A DNA stretch of 64,000 bases from Methylophilus sp. 5 (GTDB lineage Bacteria > Pseudomonadota > Gammaproteobacteria > Burkholderiales > Methylophilaceae): the NCBI RefSeq assembly GCF_000515275.1, contig NZ_KI911560.1, forward strand, positions 558,001-622,000, read 5' to 3'. The notes below the pieces were generated by a model. It searched no databases. It had not been told where the DNA came from and saw nothing but the letters and a program-made list of their open reading frames with translations. The position numbers and the translations under genes are program-made. Below are positions 1 through 9,392 of this stretch, in pieces (the stretch's first letter is position 1; the number at the start of each line of letters is the position of its first letter).

Positions 1-424
1 CGCAGGCAAAATAAGGAGGAAGGGAGCGACTGTCCGAATCCCGCAGTAGCTCACGTTCTGTGTGAGCTACCAGGTTGAGTTTCGTGACCGCTTATTTTGA
101 CGAGCAACGCAGGAATCAAGCGGAAGCTGGGGTGTCTTGTTCTTTGCCTTCTTTCTTATGGACAAGCATAAGAAAGAATGGTCGCCGAAAGGGCGAAATA
201 GATCTTTCCACAAACCAAGACTGCTACAAGCAAAGAAAAGTAACTCGCTGAAAAAGCGAAAAGAAACCTTCCAACCAACCACAAAGCCAGGGTGGGCATC
301 CATGCCCACCCTGCGACTAAGGCTGATAGATAAGCATAAGAAAGAAGGTCGCCGTAGAGGCAAAAAGAAACATCACAGAGAAGAACAACCTTTTATCACA
401 ATCACACCACGCCTAGAGCTCAGC
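1..424. repeat. gene-free stretch with three hairpins and a direct repeat
   Basis: No credible gene is seen here; the open frames are lysine-rich translations of repeats. Three near-perfect palindromes are visible: arms 46-54/62-70 (9 bp, 7-nt loop), arms 149-160/167-178 (12 bp, loop GACAAG) and arms 288-299/302-313 (12 bp, 2-nt loop). The segment at 164-187 recurs with one base deleted at 332-354. This resembles a dispersed intergenic repeat family, but one window cannot show copy number. Confidence 0.5.
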
Positions 425-1045
425 TTACAAAACAAGCTCAGTATAAGTAGGAAACTTCTGCATAATCTCTGCACACAAAGAGCTTTCCAACCACCCCTCT
501 AACCAAGTCCGCAATCGTGGATAAGCACTCCCCGCAAACCACTCTCCATCCACCGCCGCAAACTGACGGATAAACGGAAAAATCGCCACATCGGCCACAC
601 TGGCAGAATCCCCCAACAAAAAACGATGTTGCTGCAAGGCAGTTTCCAGCATCTGCAAAAACTGCTCACCTTGCTGGCGGTAAACCAATTGTGATTGTTC
701 AGGGTAACGCTCTGGATATTTATAACGGTCCAGTGCTTTTTTAAACTCACCATCGTTAATAGCAATCAGGCGATTCACCGCGTCATGGTCAGCATCGAGC
801 CAGCCTTGAGGATCACTCTGAGCCAGTGCCCATTGCATAATATCCAGACTCTGCTCCAATATAGAGCCCTCCTCCAGCTGCAAGACTGGCACCGTGCCTT
901 TGGGGGAAATCTGCAATAAATGTGCAGGTTTGTCGCGCAATGAAACTTCACGCACCTCAAGCTGGATTTTTGCCGACCACAACGCCATCCGCGCACGCAT
1001 GGCATACGGACAACGGCGGTAGGAGTAAAGAATAGGCAACACCAT
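425..1045 (-). CDS. glutathione S-transferase family protein
   Basis: A cytosolic GST-fold protein of 206 residues. The N-terminal thioredoxin-like domain (about 1-80) carries a CPYAMR motif near residue 12, like the glutaredoxin-2/omega-type GSTs that use a cysteine. The cis-proline region reads SPKGTVPVL, and an all-helical C-terminal domain follows. I chose the ATG at 1045 because it overlaps the pyrD stop codon as TAATG, the usual sign of translational coupling. An in-frame start at 1066 would add seven residues inside pyrD. The substrate cannot be told; glutathione-linked reduction or conjugation is the family role. It is co-transcribed with pyrD. Confidence 0.85.
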   Translation of the reverse strand: MVLPILYSYRRCPYAMRARMALWSAKIQLEVREVSLRDKPAHLLQISPKGTVPVLQLEEGSILEQSLDIMQWALAQSDPQGWLDADHDAVNRLIAINDGEFKKALDRYKYPERYPEQSQLVYRQQGEQFLQMLETALQQHRFLLGDSASVADVAIFPFIRQFAAVDGEWFAGSAYPRLRTWLEGWLESSLCAEIMQKFPTYTELVL

Positions 1046-2061
1046 TAGCGCAGGGCTTTGCGACAATCCTTGATTAACTGCGGCCCTTTGTAAATCAGGC
1101 CGCTATAAAGCTGCACCAGGCTGGCACCCGCGGCTATTTTTTCTTTGGCATCGTCACCGTTCAAAATACCGCCCACGCCAATAATCGGCAAACTGCCTTG
1201 CAGTGACGCCGCCAGGGTTTGAATCACACGCGTAGCACCTGCTTTAACTGGTGCGCCAGACAAGCCGCCGGCTTCTTCTGCGTGTGGCAACCCGGCTACA
1301 GCGTCGCGCGCCAGCGTAGTGTTGGTGGCAATGACGCCATCCATACGATGTTGCATAAGCAGGCCTGCAATTTCCTCGACTTGCTCGGTGGTCAGGTCAG
1401 GTGCAATTTTCAAGACCACGGGCACATATTTACCATGTACTTGTGACAGGATTTTTTGCTCAGATTTAAGGGTTGCCAGCAATTGGCCTAGTGCGTCTTT
1501 TTCTTGCAAAGCGCGCAGGTTTTTGGTGTTGGGTGAGGAGATATTCACCGTGATATAGCTGGCATGGCTATACACTTTGCGCATGCAGGTCAGGTAGTCT
1601 TCTGCGGCTCTATCGTTGGGTGTATCAAAATTTTTGCCGATATTAATGCCCAAAATGCCTTTAAATCTGGTGGCTTTCACATTCTGCACCAGTTGATCGA
1701 CGCCCAGATTATTAAAGCCAAAGCGGTTAATAATCGCCTCCGCCGCTGGCAAACGGAACAACCGTGGCTTGGGGTTGCCCGGCTGTGGGCGCGGGGTGAC
1801 GGTGCCCACTTCAATAAAGCCAAAACCAAGCGCGGCCATGCCATCAATCACGGCTGCATTCTTATCCAGGCCTGCCGCCAAACCAACCGGATTAGGAAAA
1901 GTCAGCCCCATCACCTGAGTGGGTTGCTCGGGTAATCGCGTGGTGGCCAATTTTAGCAGGCCGAGTTTTTCGGCGCGCTTGAGCGATTGCAAGGTGAGGT
2001 CATGTGCCTGTTCTGCATCGAGTTGAAACAGTAGCGGCTTAAGCAGCGGGTAAATATTCAT
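1045..2061 (-). CDS. pyrD: dihydroorotate dehydrogenase (quinone), class 2
   Basis: Oxidises dihydroorotate to orotate with FMN and passes electrons to quinone, the fourth step of pyrimidine synthesis, at the inner membrane. The 338-residue length is normal for class 2. The N-terminal amphipathic helices (about 1-40) that form the quinone tunnel are present. The [19 protein letters not shown] segment is diagnostic, and [12 protein letters not shown] carries the catalytic serine of class 2 enzymes (class 1 has cysteine). The FMN phosphate site lies in the glycine-rich GVGGI segment near the C-terminus. The GST gene is translationally coupled downstream. Confidence 0.97.
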   Translation of the reverse strand: MNIYPLLKPLLFQLDAEQAHDLTLQSLKRAEKLGLLKLATTRLPEQPTQVMGLTFPNPVGLAAGLDKNAAVIDGMAALGFGFIEVGTVTPRPQPGNPKPRLFRLPAAEAIINRFGFNNLGVDQLVQNVKATRFKGILGINIGKNFDTPNDRAAEDYLTCMRKVYSHASYITVNISSPNTKNLRALQEKDALGQLLATLKSEQKILSQVHGKYVPVVLKIAPDLTTEQVEEIAGLLMQHRMDGVIATNTTLARDAVAGLPHAEEAGGLSGAPVKAGATRVIQTLAASLQGSLPIIGVGGILNGDDAKEKIAAGASLVQLYSGLIYKGPQLIKDCRKALR

Positions 2062-2231
2062 AGGTCACTTTTCCTGAATAGTTTATTGGGTGCCGGGCAA
2101 TACACGCTTATTTCAGCGGTTGCCGTTTGCATCACTTTTGCGTTACATCAAAAAACATGTTGGTCATAGGGTTCAAAATCATTCTTAAGCGTTGTTGCGC
2201 ACCAGATGACTAGCTTACAGGAGGAAACGCT

Positions 2232-2357
2232 ATGAAAATTTTGATTGATTTGTTATCTACTGACTATGGTTTGATGAGTTTTATTGTGATTGCGATTATG
2301 TGTGTGGTCATGACATGGGCAGGCATTTACGTCTACCTCAAAGCGCGCAAGCAATAA
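2232..2357 (+). CDS. small DUF3149 membrane protein (41 aa)
   Basis: A 41-residue protein with a strong Shine-Dalgarno (aggagga) about 9 bases upstream and a terminator directly after the stop. The N-terminal DLLSTDYGLMSF segment followed by one hydrophobic helix (about 15-36) and a short basic tail (LKARKQ) matches my memory of DUF3149, a family of tiny single-pass membrane proteins in Betaproteobacteria. Function is unknown. It lies alone between pyrD and the FAD/Fe-S oxidoreductase, both transcribed the other way. Confidence 0.8.
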   Translation: MKILIDLLSTDYGLMSFIVIAIMCVVMTWAGIYVYLKARKQ

Positions 2358-2381
2358 GTTGCTTTATGCGCCGAAAGTAGC

Positions 2382-2413
2382 ACAAACCCCGCTTGCGCGG
2401 GGTTTGTTTTTTT
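2382..2413 (+). terminator. Rho-independent terminator
   Basis: An 11-bp stem (2382-2392/2397-2407, loop TTGC) is followed by a T run to 2413. It ends the DUF3149 transcript; the hairpin also lies just past the stop of the convergent oxidoreductase. Confidence 0.85.
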
Positions 2414-5400
2414 ACAGCAGCACTTTCTCGATGCCGCCGTTATTGGCCTTCTGAATATAGTTTTCCATCCAGTTTTCACCCAATATATGCTTGGCCATTT
2501 CCACCACAATGTAATCGGCTTCAATACCCGTGTCGTCACCATAACGTGACAAGCCTTGCAGGCAGCTTGGGCAAGAAGTCAGTATTTTGACTGACTGCTC
2601 GGGCGCACCCACGGTCAAGCCCATTTTTTCCATGCCCTTTTCCAGCTCTTCTTGCTTGCGGAATTTAACCTGGGTGGCAATGTCAGGGCGTGCTGCAGCA
2701 AACGTACCAGACTCGCCGCAGCAACGGTCATTCAACGCCACATCGGTGCCCATGAGCTTGTTGGTGACTTCCAACGGCTTATAGGTCTTCATTGGTGAGT
2801 GACACGGGTCGTGGTACATATACCGTGTACCGGTCACGCCTTGCAGACGCATGTCTTTTTCCATCAGGTATTCATGGATATCGAGCAGTCGGCAGCCCGG
2901 GAAAATCTTCTCAAACTCGTATTTCTGCAACTGATCCATACACGTACCGCAAGACACAATCACCGTTTTAATATCCAGGTAATTGAGTGTATTGGCCACG
3001 CGGTGGAATAACACACGGTTATCGGCGGTGATTTCCTGGCCTTTGTCGTGATTGCCTGAGGCTGTTTGCGGGTAGCCGCAGCACAGGTAGCCTGGTGGCA
3101 GCACGGTGATCGCGCCCACCTCGTACAGCATGGCTTGCGTGGCCAGGCCTACGTTGGAGAACAAGCGCTCGGAGCCGCAACCAGGGAAATAAAACACCGC
3201 TTCGGAGTCTTCAGTCACCTTTTGCGGATTACGGATGACCGGAATCATGGTGTCATCTTCTACACCCAGCATGGCACGTGACGTTTTGGACTGCATTTTT
3301 TTCGGCATCGGGCGATTAATAAAATGAATCACCTGCGCCTTGATTTCTGCCTTGCCCACCGTCGCTGGCGGCGCTTTTTTATCCTTGAGCAGACCAAATT
3401 TTTTGGCCAGGCTATTGGCGATATTAATCGCCTTATAGCCCATGCCTATCATGGTGCCGCGCAGCAATTTAATCGTTGCCGGATCTTTGGCGTTTAAGTA
3501 CAACATACCGGCGGCGGTGCCTGGGTTGAATTTCTTTTTGCCTTGTTCACGCAAAAAGTTACGCATTTTGACTGACACATCACCAAAGTCGATATTCACC
3601 GGGCATGGCTTTTCGCAACGGTGGCAGACCGTACAATGGTCGGCCACATCGTTAAACTCGTCAAAATGCTTGAGCGAAATACCGCGACGCGTCTGCTCTT
3701 CGTATAAAAAAGCTTCAATCAGCAGCGAGGTGCCCAAAATCTTGTTACGTGGTGAATACAACAAGTTAGCGCGTGGCACATGCGTAGAGCACACTGGCTT
3801 ACATTTGCCGCAACGCAGGCAGTCAGAAATATCATCGGCAATCTCGCCAATGGCAGACTGTTCCATGATGATGGACTCTTGCTCCAGCAGGCCAAAGCTA
3901 GGCGTGTAGGCGTTTTCCAGCCCTGAGCCCATCAACAGCTTGCCTTTGTTAAAGTGGCCTTGAGGGTCTACCTTGTTTTTGTAGGCGGCAAACGTATCAA
4001 TGGTGTGCTGGTCCAAAAACGCCATTTTGGTGATGCCAATACCATGCTCACCAGAAATCACCCCATTGAGGCCACGTGCCAAATCCATCACGCGCGCCAC
4101 TGCAGCATGCGCATCTTGCATCATGCCGTAGTCATCGGAGTTAACCGGGATATTGGTATGCACGTTACCGTCACCAGCGTGCATGTGCAGCGCAATAAAC
4201 ACGCGGCTCTTCAAGATGGTTTTCTGAATCTCGTCCAGTTTATCCAATATTTTCTGGTATTCGCGCCCGGCAAAAATATCCGCCATTGGGCGCTTGAGCT
4301 CACGCTTCCAGGACACGCGCAAATCGTAAGATTGCACGGCACGGAACACATTGTTATATTGCGTGAACGCTTTGCCCATTTCACCCAGCACGGCCACAGG
4401 CTCATCGAGTGTGTTCAACAGCAAGCGCCATCTGGCGCGCACATCACGCAACAGTTGCAGCGCAATATTCTGTTTTGACTTCACACCTTCAGGGTCGGCA
4501 TTGCCGTCTTCATCCGGCTGCAATGGCAAGTCGCCTGCCACAAATGCTTCCAGCGCATCGACCAGGCGCAGCTTGTTCTGAATCGACAACTCAATATTGA
4601 TACGCTCAATGCCGTCAGAATACTCACCGAGGCGCGGCAATGGGATCACCACGTCTTCGTTGATTTTAAAAGCATTGGTATGGCGCGCAATCGCGGCTGT
4701 GCGTGAGCGGTCTAGCCAGAATTTTTTACGTGCTTCAGCCGAAACGGCAATAAAGCCCTCACCGTTACGGGCGTTACACATCCGCACCACGGCAGACGCC
4801 ACTTCGCCAACGGCATTTTCATCGTCAGAGGCAATGTCACACAACAACACCATTTTCGGGCGTTGCTGGCGCGCGGCTTTAGTGGCGTAACCCACCGCCT
4901 TCACATAGCGCTCGTCCATGTGCTCCAGGCCCGCCATAATCACGGCCGGGTCTTGTTTGGCAGTTGCATCCAGATAGTCTTTAATTTCAACAATCGCAGG
5001 CACTGCGTGTGACACATTACCAAAGAACTCGAGTGCAATCGTGCGCACATGCTTGGGCATGCGATGCAGAATAAAGGTGGCAGAGGTAATCAATCCATCG
5101 CAACCCTCTTTTTGCACGCCAGGCAAGCCAGACAAAAACTTGTCGGTTACGTCTTTACCCAAGCCCACTTTACGGAAGCTAGGGCCTGGAATCTCCAGGA
5201 TTTCTGGCTCGGACAACAGGTTTTTAAAGTCAACGTCGTAGCGGCTGATTTTAAAGCGCGCCATCTCAATATCGTGAATCTTGCCCAGGTTATGGTCCAG
5301 ACGCTCAACTTCCAGCCAGGTTGCATCTGGCGTCACCATGCGCCATGAGGCGAGGTTATCCAGCGCAGTGCCCCACAGCACCGCTTTTTTACCACCGGCA

Positions 5401-6281
5401 TTCATGGCCACGTTACCGCCAATGCAGCAAGCGTCCGCAGAGGTTGGGTCGCAGGCAAATTCAAGCCCGGCAGAGGTTGCTGCGTCCATGGCACGGCGTG
5501 TCACCACCCCGGCGCCACACTCAATAGTGGCGACCTGGCGTGAAACGCCAGGCAAAGTGCGCATTTGCACGCCAGTGTGCTGGTCCAGTTTTTCGGTATT
5601 AATCACGGCTGACAATGGCGTCAACGGCACCGCACCGCCGGTATAACCAGTACCACCGCCACGCGGAATAATGGTCAAACCTAATTCGATACACGCGCGG
5701 ACCAGGTAAGAAATCTCGGCTTCGGTGTCAGGGTTAATCACCACAAACGGATATTCCACGCGCCAGTCGGTCGCGTCAGTCACGTGCGACACACGCGCCA
5801 AGCCGTCAAACTGTACGTTATCTTTGCGGGTAAACTTGGTCAGTTTAGCCAGTGCTTTTTTACGCAAGTCAGCCGTTTGCTTAAAGTCATCGGCAAACTT
5901 TTCGACCGCCTTAGTCGCCGCAGAAACAAGTTTTTGTACTTTATCGTTACCGCTACTGCGTTCATTAATCGCAGCGATGCGGTGGTACAAAGCTTCAATC
6001 AGGGCTTTGCGACGCTTGGGATTTTCCAGCAAGTCATCCTGCAGATAGGGGTTGCGTGTCACCACCCACAAGTCTCCCAACACCTCAAACAACATGCGTG
6101 CGCTACGGCCAGTTTTGCGCTCGGCACGCAAGGCATTCAAAATGCCCCAAATTTCTTCGCCGAGAAACCGAATCACAATTTCGCGGTCAGAGAAGGAGGT
6201 ATAGTTGTACGGTATTTCGCGTAAACGCGTGAGAGGAGTAGAATTGTGCTTTAACAAATCTGCGTTGACAGGTGCGTTCAT
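2412..6281 (-). CDS. DUF3683 / FAD-linked oxidase / Fe-S / CCG fusion oxidoreductase
   Basis: A 1289-residue fusion of a glycolate/D-lactate-dehydrogenase-like flavin subunit and its Fe-S partner, roughly GlcD plus GlcF in one chain. In order: a DUF3683-type N-terminal region (about 1-140), an FAD-binding PCMH domain with [10 protein letters not shown] at about 207-216, an FAD-oxidase C domain with HAGDGNVH near 700 and SGEHGIG after it, two 4Fe-4S motifs ([11 protein letters not shown] near 818 and [11 protein letters not shown] near 890), and two cysteine-rich CCG domains (PGCGSERLF near 1033, RCCGESG near 1185). It probably oxidises a 2-hydroxy acid and feeds electrons to the quinone pool; the substrate is not evident. 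No signal peptide is seen, so it is a cytoplasmic or peripheral membrane protein. Confidence 0.9.
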   Translation of the reverse strand: MNAPVNADLLKHNSTPLTRLREIPYNYTSFSDREIVIRFLGEEIWGILNALRAERKTGRSARMLFEVLGDLWVVTRNPYLQDDLLENPKRRKALIEALYHRIAAINERSSGNDKVQKLVSAATKAVEKFADDFKQTADLRKKALAKLTKFTRKDNVQFDGLARVSHVTDATDWRVEYPFVVINPDTEAEISYLVRACIELGLTIIPRGGGTGYTGGAVPLTPLSAVINTEKLDQHTGVQMRTLPGVSRQVATIECGAGVVTRRAMDAATSAGLEFACDPTSADACCIGGNVAMNAGGKKAVLWGTALDNLASWRMVTPDATWLEVERLDHNLGKIHDIEMARFKISRYDVDFKNLLSEPEILEIPGPSFRKVGLGKDVTDKFLSGLPGVQKEGCDGLITSATFILHRMPKHVRTIALEFFGNVSHAVPAIVEIKDYLDATAKQDPAVIMAGLEHMDERYVKAVGYATKAARQQRPKMVLLCDIASDDENAVGEVASAVVRMCNARNGEGFIAVSAEARKKFWLDRSRTAAIARHTNAFKINEDVVIPLPRLGEYSDGIERINIELSIQNKLRLVDALEAFVAGDLPLQPDEDGNADPEGVKSKQNIALQLLRDVRARWRLLLNTLDEPVAVLGEMGKAFTQYNNVFRAVQSYDLRVSWKRELKRPMADIFAGREYQKILDKLDEIQKTILKSRVFIALHMHAGDGNVHTNIPVNSDDYGMMQDAHAAVARVMDLARGLNGVISGEHGIGITKMAFLDQHTIDTFAAYKNKVDPQGHFNKGKLLMGSGLENAYTPSFGLLEQESIIMEQSAIGEIADDISDCLRCGKCKPVCSTHVPRANLLYSPRNKILGTSLLIEAFLYEEQTRRGISLKHFDEFNDVADHCTVCHRCEKPCPVNIDFGDVSVKMRNFLREQGKKKFNPGTAAGMLYLNAKDPATIKLLRGTMIGMGYKAINIANSLAKKFGLLKDKKAPPATVGKAEIKAQVIHFINRPMPKKMQSKTSRAMLGVEDDTMIPVIRNPQKVTEDSEAVFYFPGCGSERLFSNVGLATQAMLYEVGAITVLPPGYLCCGYPQTASGNHDKGQEITADNRVLFHRVANTLNYLDIKTVIVSCGTCMDQLQKYEFEKIFPGCRLLDIHEYLMEKDMRLQGVTGTRYMYHDPCHSPMKTYKPLEVTNKLMGTDVALNDRCCGESGTFAAARPDIATQVKFRKQEELEKGMEKMGLTVGAPEQSVKILTSCPSCLQGLSRYGDDTGIEADYIVVEMAKHILGENWMENYIQKANNGGIEKVLL

Positions 6282-6376
6282 TGATAATTTATCAAAAACA
6301 AAAGCTAATTATACCACGCCGTTTTCGGCACAAACACGGTACAGCCGCCAGGGTTTTTGACTAATCAGGTTTTCAG

Positions 6377-6883
6377 ATGTCTACATTCAAATCTAAGTTT
6401 AAAAAATGGGTGGTGCCACTGGTTGCACTGGCCCTGTTTGCCGGGTTAGCGCTGGCGGTGATGCAAAAACCACAGGCGCCCGATGTCACATTCACTACAT
6501 TAAATGGCGAAAAAATCAGCATGCAATCACTGCGCGGCAAAACCGTGCTGGTTAACTTCTGGGCCACAGACTGCCCGGGCTGCATTAAAGAAATGCCAGA
6601 CCTGATCAACACCTACCAGCAATATAAAGACAAAAACCTGATAGTGATTGCAGTGGCCATGCCTTATGACCCACCCGCGCAAGTCGCCAATTACACCCAG
6701 GAAAAAGCATTGCCATTTACCGTTATGCACGACGGCTACGGTGAAATGGTCAAAGCCTTTGGTGACGTTAACCTGACGCCGACCACCTTTATTTTTGACG
6801 CACAGGGCAATCGCCTGCAAAAAACCATAGGCGAACTCAACTTTACCCAGCTCCGCAAGTTACTAGACAAAGGCGCCAGCTAA
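6377..6883 (+). CDS. TlpA-like membrane-anchored thioredoxin
   Basis: A 168-residue thiol-disulfide protein facing the periplasm. One N-terminal membrane segment (about 13-29) anchors a thioredoxin/AhpC-TSA fold. The redox motif is CPGC within NFWATDCPGCIKEMP; most TlpA/ResA proteins have CxxC here, so the active site is intact. The cis-proline loop (LTPTTFIF) is also present. It likely reduces or repairs periplasmic cysteines, for example during cytochrome c maturation. The gene is 1 bp upstream of hemJ and probably shares its transcript. It diverges from the large FAD oxidoreductase. Confidence 0.88.
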   Translation: MSTFKSKFKKWVVPLVALALFAGLALAVMQKPQAPDVTFTTLNGEKISMQSLRGKTVLVNFWATDCPGCIKEMPDLINTYQQYKDKNLIVIAVAMPYDPPAQVANYTQEKALPFTVMHDGYGEMVKAFGDVNLTPTTFIFDAQGNRLQKTIGELNFTQLRKLLDKGAS

Positions 6884-6884
6884 A

Positions 6885-7295
6885 ATGTTGTGGGTTAAAG
6901 CGTTTCACCTTATTTTTGTCACCAGCTGGTTTGCCGGTTTGTTTTACCTGCCGCGCATTTATGTCAACCTGGCGATGGAGCAAGACCCACAAGCCCAGGC
7001 CAGATTATTGCTGATGGCGCATAAACTGTACCGTTTTATGCAGCCATTAATGTTGCTGGCACTGGCATTTGGCATTTGGCTATGGCTGGGCTACGGCTTC
7101 AAGGGCGGCTGGCTGCATGCGAAGTTGACACTGGTGGCGCTTTTGATAGGCTATCAGCACGCCTGCGGCAGCCTGTTGAAAAAATTTAGTGCGCAGCAAA
7201 ACCGCCGCAGCCACGTCTGGTTTCGCTGGTTTAACGAGGTGCCAGTCCTGATCTTGTTTGCTATTGTGATTCTGGTTGTGACCAAACCGTTCTAA
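6885..7295 (+). CDS. hemJ: protoporphyrinogen oxidase HemJ
   Basis: An integral membrane protein of 136 residues in the HemJ (UPF0093/CopD-like) family, which oxidises protoporphyrinogen IX to protoporphyrin IX in haem synthesis. Visible features are the N-terminal KAFHLIFVTSWFAGLFYLPR signature with the conserved histidine and arginine, four hydrophobic helices, and the late NEVP motif. Length is typical. It begins 1 bp after the thioredoxin-like gene, suggesting an operon linking haem and periplasmic redox functions. Confidence 0.9.
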   Translation: MLWVKAFHLIFVTSWFAGLFYLPRIYVNLAMEQDPQAQARLLLMAHKLYRFMQPLMLLALAFGIWLWLGYGFKGGWLHAKLTLVALLIGYQHACGSLLKKFSAQQNRRSHVWFRWFNEVPVLILFAIVILVVTKPF

Positions 7296-7299
7296 ACGC

Positions 7300-8052
7300 A
7301 TGCTCAACGCACTGCTGCAATCCGACTGGCTGATAGGCATGCTGGATAAGTCCGGCAAGCAAGCCTCATACAAGCTATTGGCGCTATTTAATATTCTGGA
7401 CGACCTGCTCTCCAGCCCGATAGCGCAGCAGCCACTCACCCCGCCAGCAGACACCACCTCAGCCAACCGACTGCAACACTACCTGACTACCCAGGCACAA
7501 CTCGCTGGTGCCAGATTGCCTGATATGCTGGCCAATCAGCTGTATTTTATGGCGCTAAGCGCTTGCCAGGAAAAACTGCTACACCCGCAATCTAGTGCCT
7601 TGCAACATGCCAAACAAGCCGCGCAAGCCTTAATTGACGTACAAACCAAACGTGAAATCAACTGGCTGGCAATCCGTAACTATGGCGTGGTGGCGGGCGC
7701 GGTCATGATCGCATTACTCAGCGGCGCCGCGGGCTATTACTGGCGCATGCAATTTGCGCAACCGCCCGCAATACAAGCGGCAGAAGCACCACAACCACCG
7801 CCCAATCCGTTGTCACACGAGGCCAGCCCGACCGAAACCGCTGCCATTTACAGCCGCCTTGAAACCATGAAACATGGCGATTGCCGTCTGATCGAGGCGA
7901 TTCAATTACCTGAGCGCCTCAAAAGTGTCTATATAGAAAATATTATCAATGGCCATGTGACCACTAACCGTGATGAGCAAGTACTGGTGAACCAGTTACT
8001 GGATCAGGTCAAATGCAATTACACGCCTAAACTGATGGTCAACTCCAAATAA
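7300..8052 (+). CDS. hypothetical single-pass membrane protein
   Basis: 250 residues, not recognised. The N-terminal half (1-120) is predicted helical and soluble. A single hydrophobic segment (VVAGAVMIALLSGAAGYYW, about 129-147) is followed by a proline-rich linker and a C-terminal domain with two cysteines (GDCRLIEAI and VKCNYTPK), probably periplasmic. It starts 4 bp after hemJ and is the last gene before a terminator, so it belongs to the same transcription unit. No function is offered. Confidence 0.7.
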   Translation: MLNALLQSDWLIGMLDKSGKQASYKLLALFNILDDLLSSPIAQQPLTPPADTTSANRLQHYLTTQAQLAGARLPDMLANQLYFMALSACQEKLLHPQSSALQHAKQAAQALIDVQTKREINWLAIRNYGVVAGAVMIALLSGAAGYYWRMQFAQPPAIQAAEAPQPPPNPLSHEASPTETAAIYSRLETMKHGDCRLIEAIQLPERLKSVYIENIINGHVTTNRDEQVLVNQLLDQVKCNYTPKLMVNSK

Positions 8053-8080
8053 AAAAGCCGTCGCAATCACGACGGCTTAA
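8051..8080. terminator. bidirectional terminator
   Basis: A 9-bp stem (8055-8063/8070-8078, 6-nt loop) lies between convergent genes. The minus strand has the better T run, so it ends the START-domain gene well and the hemJ operon less strongly. Confidence 0.8.
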
Positions 8081-8094
8081 TTAGCCCAATTAAA

Positions 8095-8592
8095 TTACTG
8101 GAACAAGGTTTTCAATTGATTTAAGCCACCATCGTAAACACCTTTAATTGCCTCAGAAGACGCTTTTTCGTCCGCAGGCGCTTTAGGCAAAAAGTGGCTC
8201 TCCCACACCACCACCGACTTACCATCCCCATTGCTGTGCACGCTTACGGTGGAGGCATAATCAGTCACCGGCAGCACGCCATCGGTGATTTTGTAAGAAT
8301 AGCTTTTAGATTTAGCATTAAAGGCTGTCAGCGTTTCGTTCACTTTACCGCCATCTTGCAACGTTAAAACGCGCTTGGCACCCGCATGGCTGCTTTTGCC
8401 TGCCACGATTTCGGTTTTGGCGACGGCCGGATGCCAGGCACCCAAATCACCAAAGTCGGACACTTTTTTCCAGACCACATCGGCGGGCTGATTAAGCTCA
8501 ACCGATTTGACCACGAACAACGGCTCTGCGGCAAACACGCTCGCTGTCGTTGCCAATAATGTTGCTAAGACCAATGATTGCAGTAAACGCAT
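8095..8592 (-). CDS. secreted SRPBCC (START/polyketide-cyclase-like) protein
   Basis: 165 residues with a clear signal peptide (MRLLQSLVLATLLATTASVFA) and a mature SRPBCC fold of the polyketide-cyclase/dehydrase type, starting at the motif LNQPADVVWKKVSDFGDLGAWHPAV. These proteins bind a hydrophobic ligand in a deep pocket; the ligand here is unknown. I chose the ATG at 8592 because an aaggag Shine-Dalgarno lies just upstream and the signal peptide begins there; an upstream in-frame ATG at 8622 would put ten polar residues before it. The 21-bp palindrome upstream suggests control by the divergent TetR repressor. Confidence 0.88.
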   Translation of the reverse strand: MRLLQSLVLATLLATTASVFAAEPLFVVKSVELNQPADVVWKKVSDFGDLGAWHPAVAKTEIVAGKSSHAGAKRVLTLQDGGKVNETLTAFNAKSKSYSYKITDGVLPVTDYASTVSVHSNGDGKSVVVWESHFLPKAPADEKASSEAIKGVYDGGLNQLKTLFQ

Positions 8593-8627
8593 ACGTTTCT
8601 CCTTGTGTGATTGATTAACCATAAAAC

Positions 8628-8648
8628 TATACTATACGGTATAGTATA
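8628..8648. promoter_or_regulatory. 21-bp palindromic operator, probably for the adjacent TetR
   Basis: A perfect inverted repeat: TATACTATAC (8628-8637), one central G, then GTATAGTATA (8639-8648). It sits between the START-domain gene (starting 8592) and the TetR gene (8743), where an autoregulating TetR repressor would bind. A related half-palindrome, TATAC-N6-GTATA, lies at 8709-8724 next to the TetR promoter. Confidence 0.8.
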
Positions 8649-8707
8649 TTTAACACGACAATCAAAATTAAATCAATAGGATTTATTCCTCAAGACAAAG
8701 GCGATGA

Positions 8708-8742
8708 GTATACAAAGTTGTATAGAGTGCTATAATTAATTT
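8708..8742 (+). promoter_or_regulatory. TetR promoter, probably giving a leaderless mRNA
   Basis: A consensus -10 (TATAAT) is at 8731-8736 and the ATG at 8743-8745. With normal spacing the transcript would begin at or next to the ATG, and no Shine-Dalgarno is visible. The palindrome TATAC-N6-GTATA (8709-8724) overlaps the -35 zone, consistent with autorepression. Confidence 0.55.
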
Positions 8743-9309
8743 ATGAATACTTTAAAGCAAAAGATTCTGCAGGTGTCTACCGACCTGTTTCAGACACGCG
8801 GCATTAACTCCACAGGCGTGGATACGATTGTGGCCGTGGCTGGCACCACCAAAATGACGCTTTATAAGTATTTTGAAACCAAGGAAGAGCTGATTCTGGC
8901 GGTGCTGCAGCAGAGCCACCAGGACTTTCAACACTGGATGAATGAAAAGTTGGGCGGCCTGGGTGGCAGCCCAAACGAAAAAATTCAAAAGTTGTTTGAA
9001 TTTATTGAAGAATGGGTCACCTCACCCTCGTTCACCGGCATCGCTTTTATCAAAGCTTCGGCGGAGTTTCCCAATGAAGAAAACCGTATTCACCAGTTAT
9101 CTTCACAGCAATCGCGTGAGTTTCGCCAGTTCATTACCAAGCTAGCACAAGAGGCTAATATTAAAGATGCCGAAGGGTTGGCGCTGCAACTCTCCATTCT
9201 GTTTGAAGGTGCGGTACAGGCCGAACAAATCAAGCGCGGCTCAGGCGCCATCAAGTCAGCCAAAAAAGCAGCCAAAACCTTAATCGACATGGCCATTAAA
9301 CAATCCTAA
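8743..9309 (+). CDS. TetR/AcrR family transcriptional repressor
   Basis: 188 residues. The N-terminal helix-turn-helix is clear: ILQVSTDLFQTRGINSTGVD, then TKMTLYKYFETKEELILAVL, about residues 8-55. The variable C-terminal ligand domain follows. It diverges from the START-domain protein gene across the 21-bp palindrome at 8628-8648, so it probably represses that gene and itself and is released by a small ligand. The start has no Shine-Dalgarno and lies 6 bp past a TATAAT box, pointing to leaderless translation. Confidence 0.9.
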   Translation: MNTLKQKILQVSTDLFQTRGINSTGVDTIVAVAGTTKMTLYKYFETKEELILAVLQQSHQDFQHWMNEKLGGLGGSPNEKIQKLFEFIEEWVTSPSFTGIAFIKASAEFPNEENRIHQLSSQQSREFRQFITKLAQEANIKDAEGLALQLSILFEGAVQAEQIKRGSGAIKSAKKAAKTLIDMAIKQS

Positions 9310-9392
9310 GCGGATTACACCATCTGGCACTTGCCAGCAGCCTGACTGGCGGCAATAATAGCCTCACTTTAGTTAAAGACTTTACCTGATTC

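Noticed and set aside
137..502. Lysine-rich frame of 121 residues on the plus strand
   Set aside because: It translates hairpins and repeats and runs into the end of the GST gene on the other strand; no Shine-Dalgarno and no family likeness.
3442..3909. 155-residue plus-strand frame inside the FAD/Fe-S oxidoreductase
   Set aside because: It is the antisense shadow of a strongly conserved coding region.
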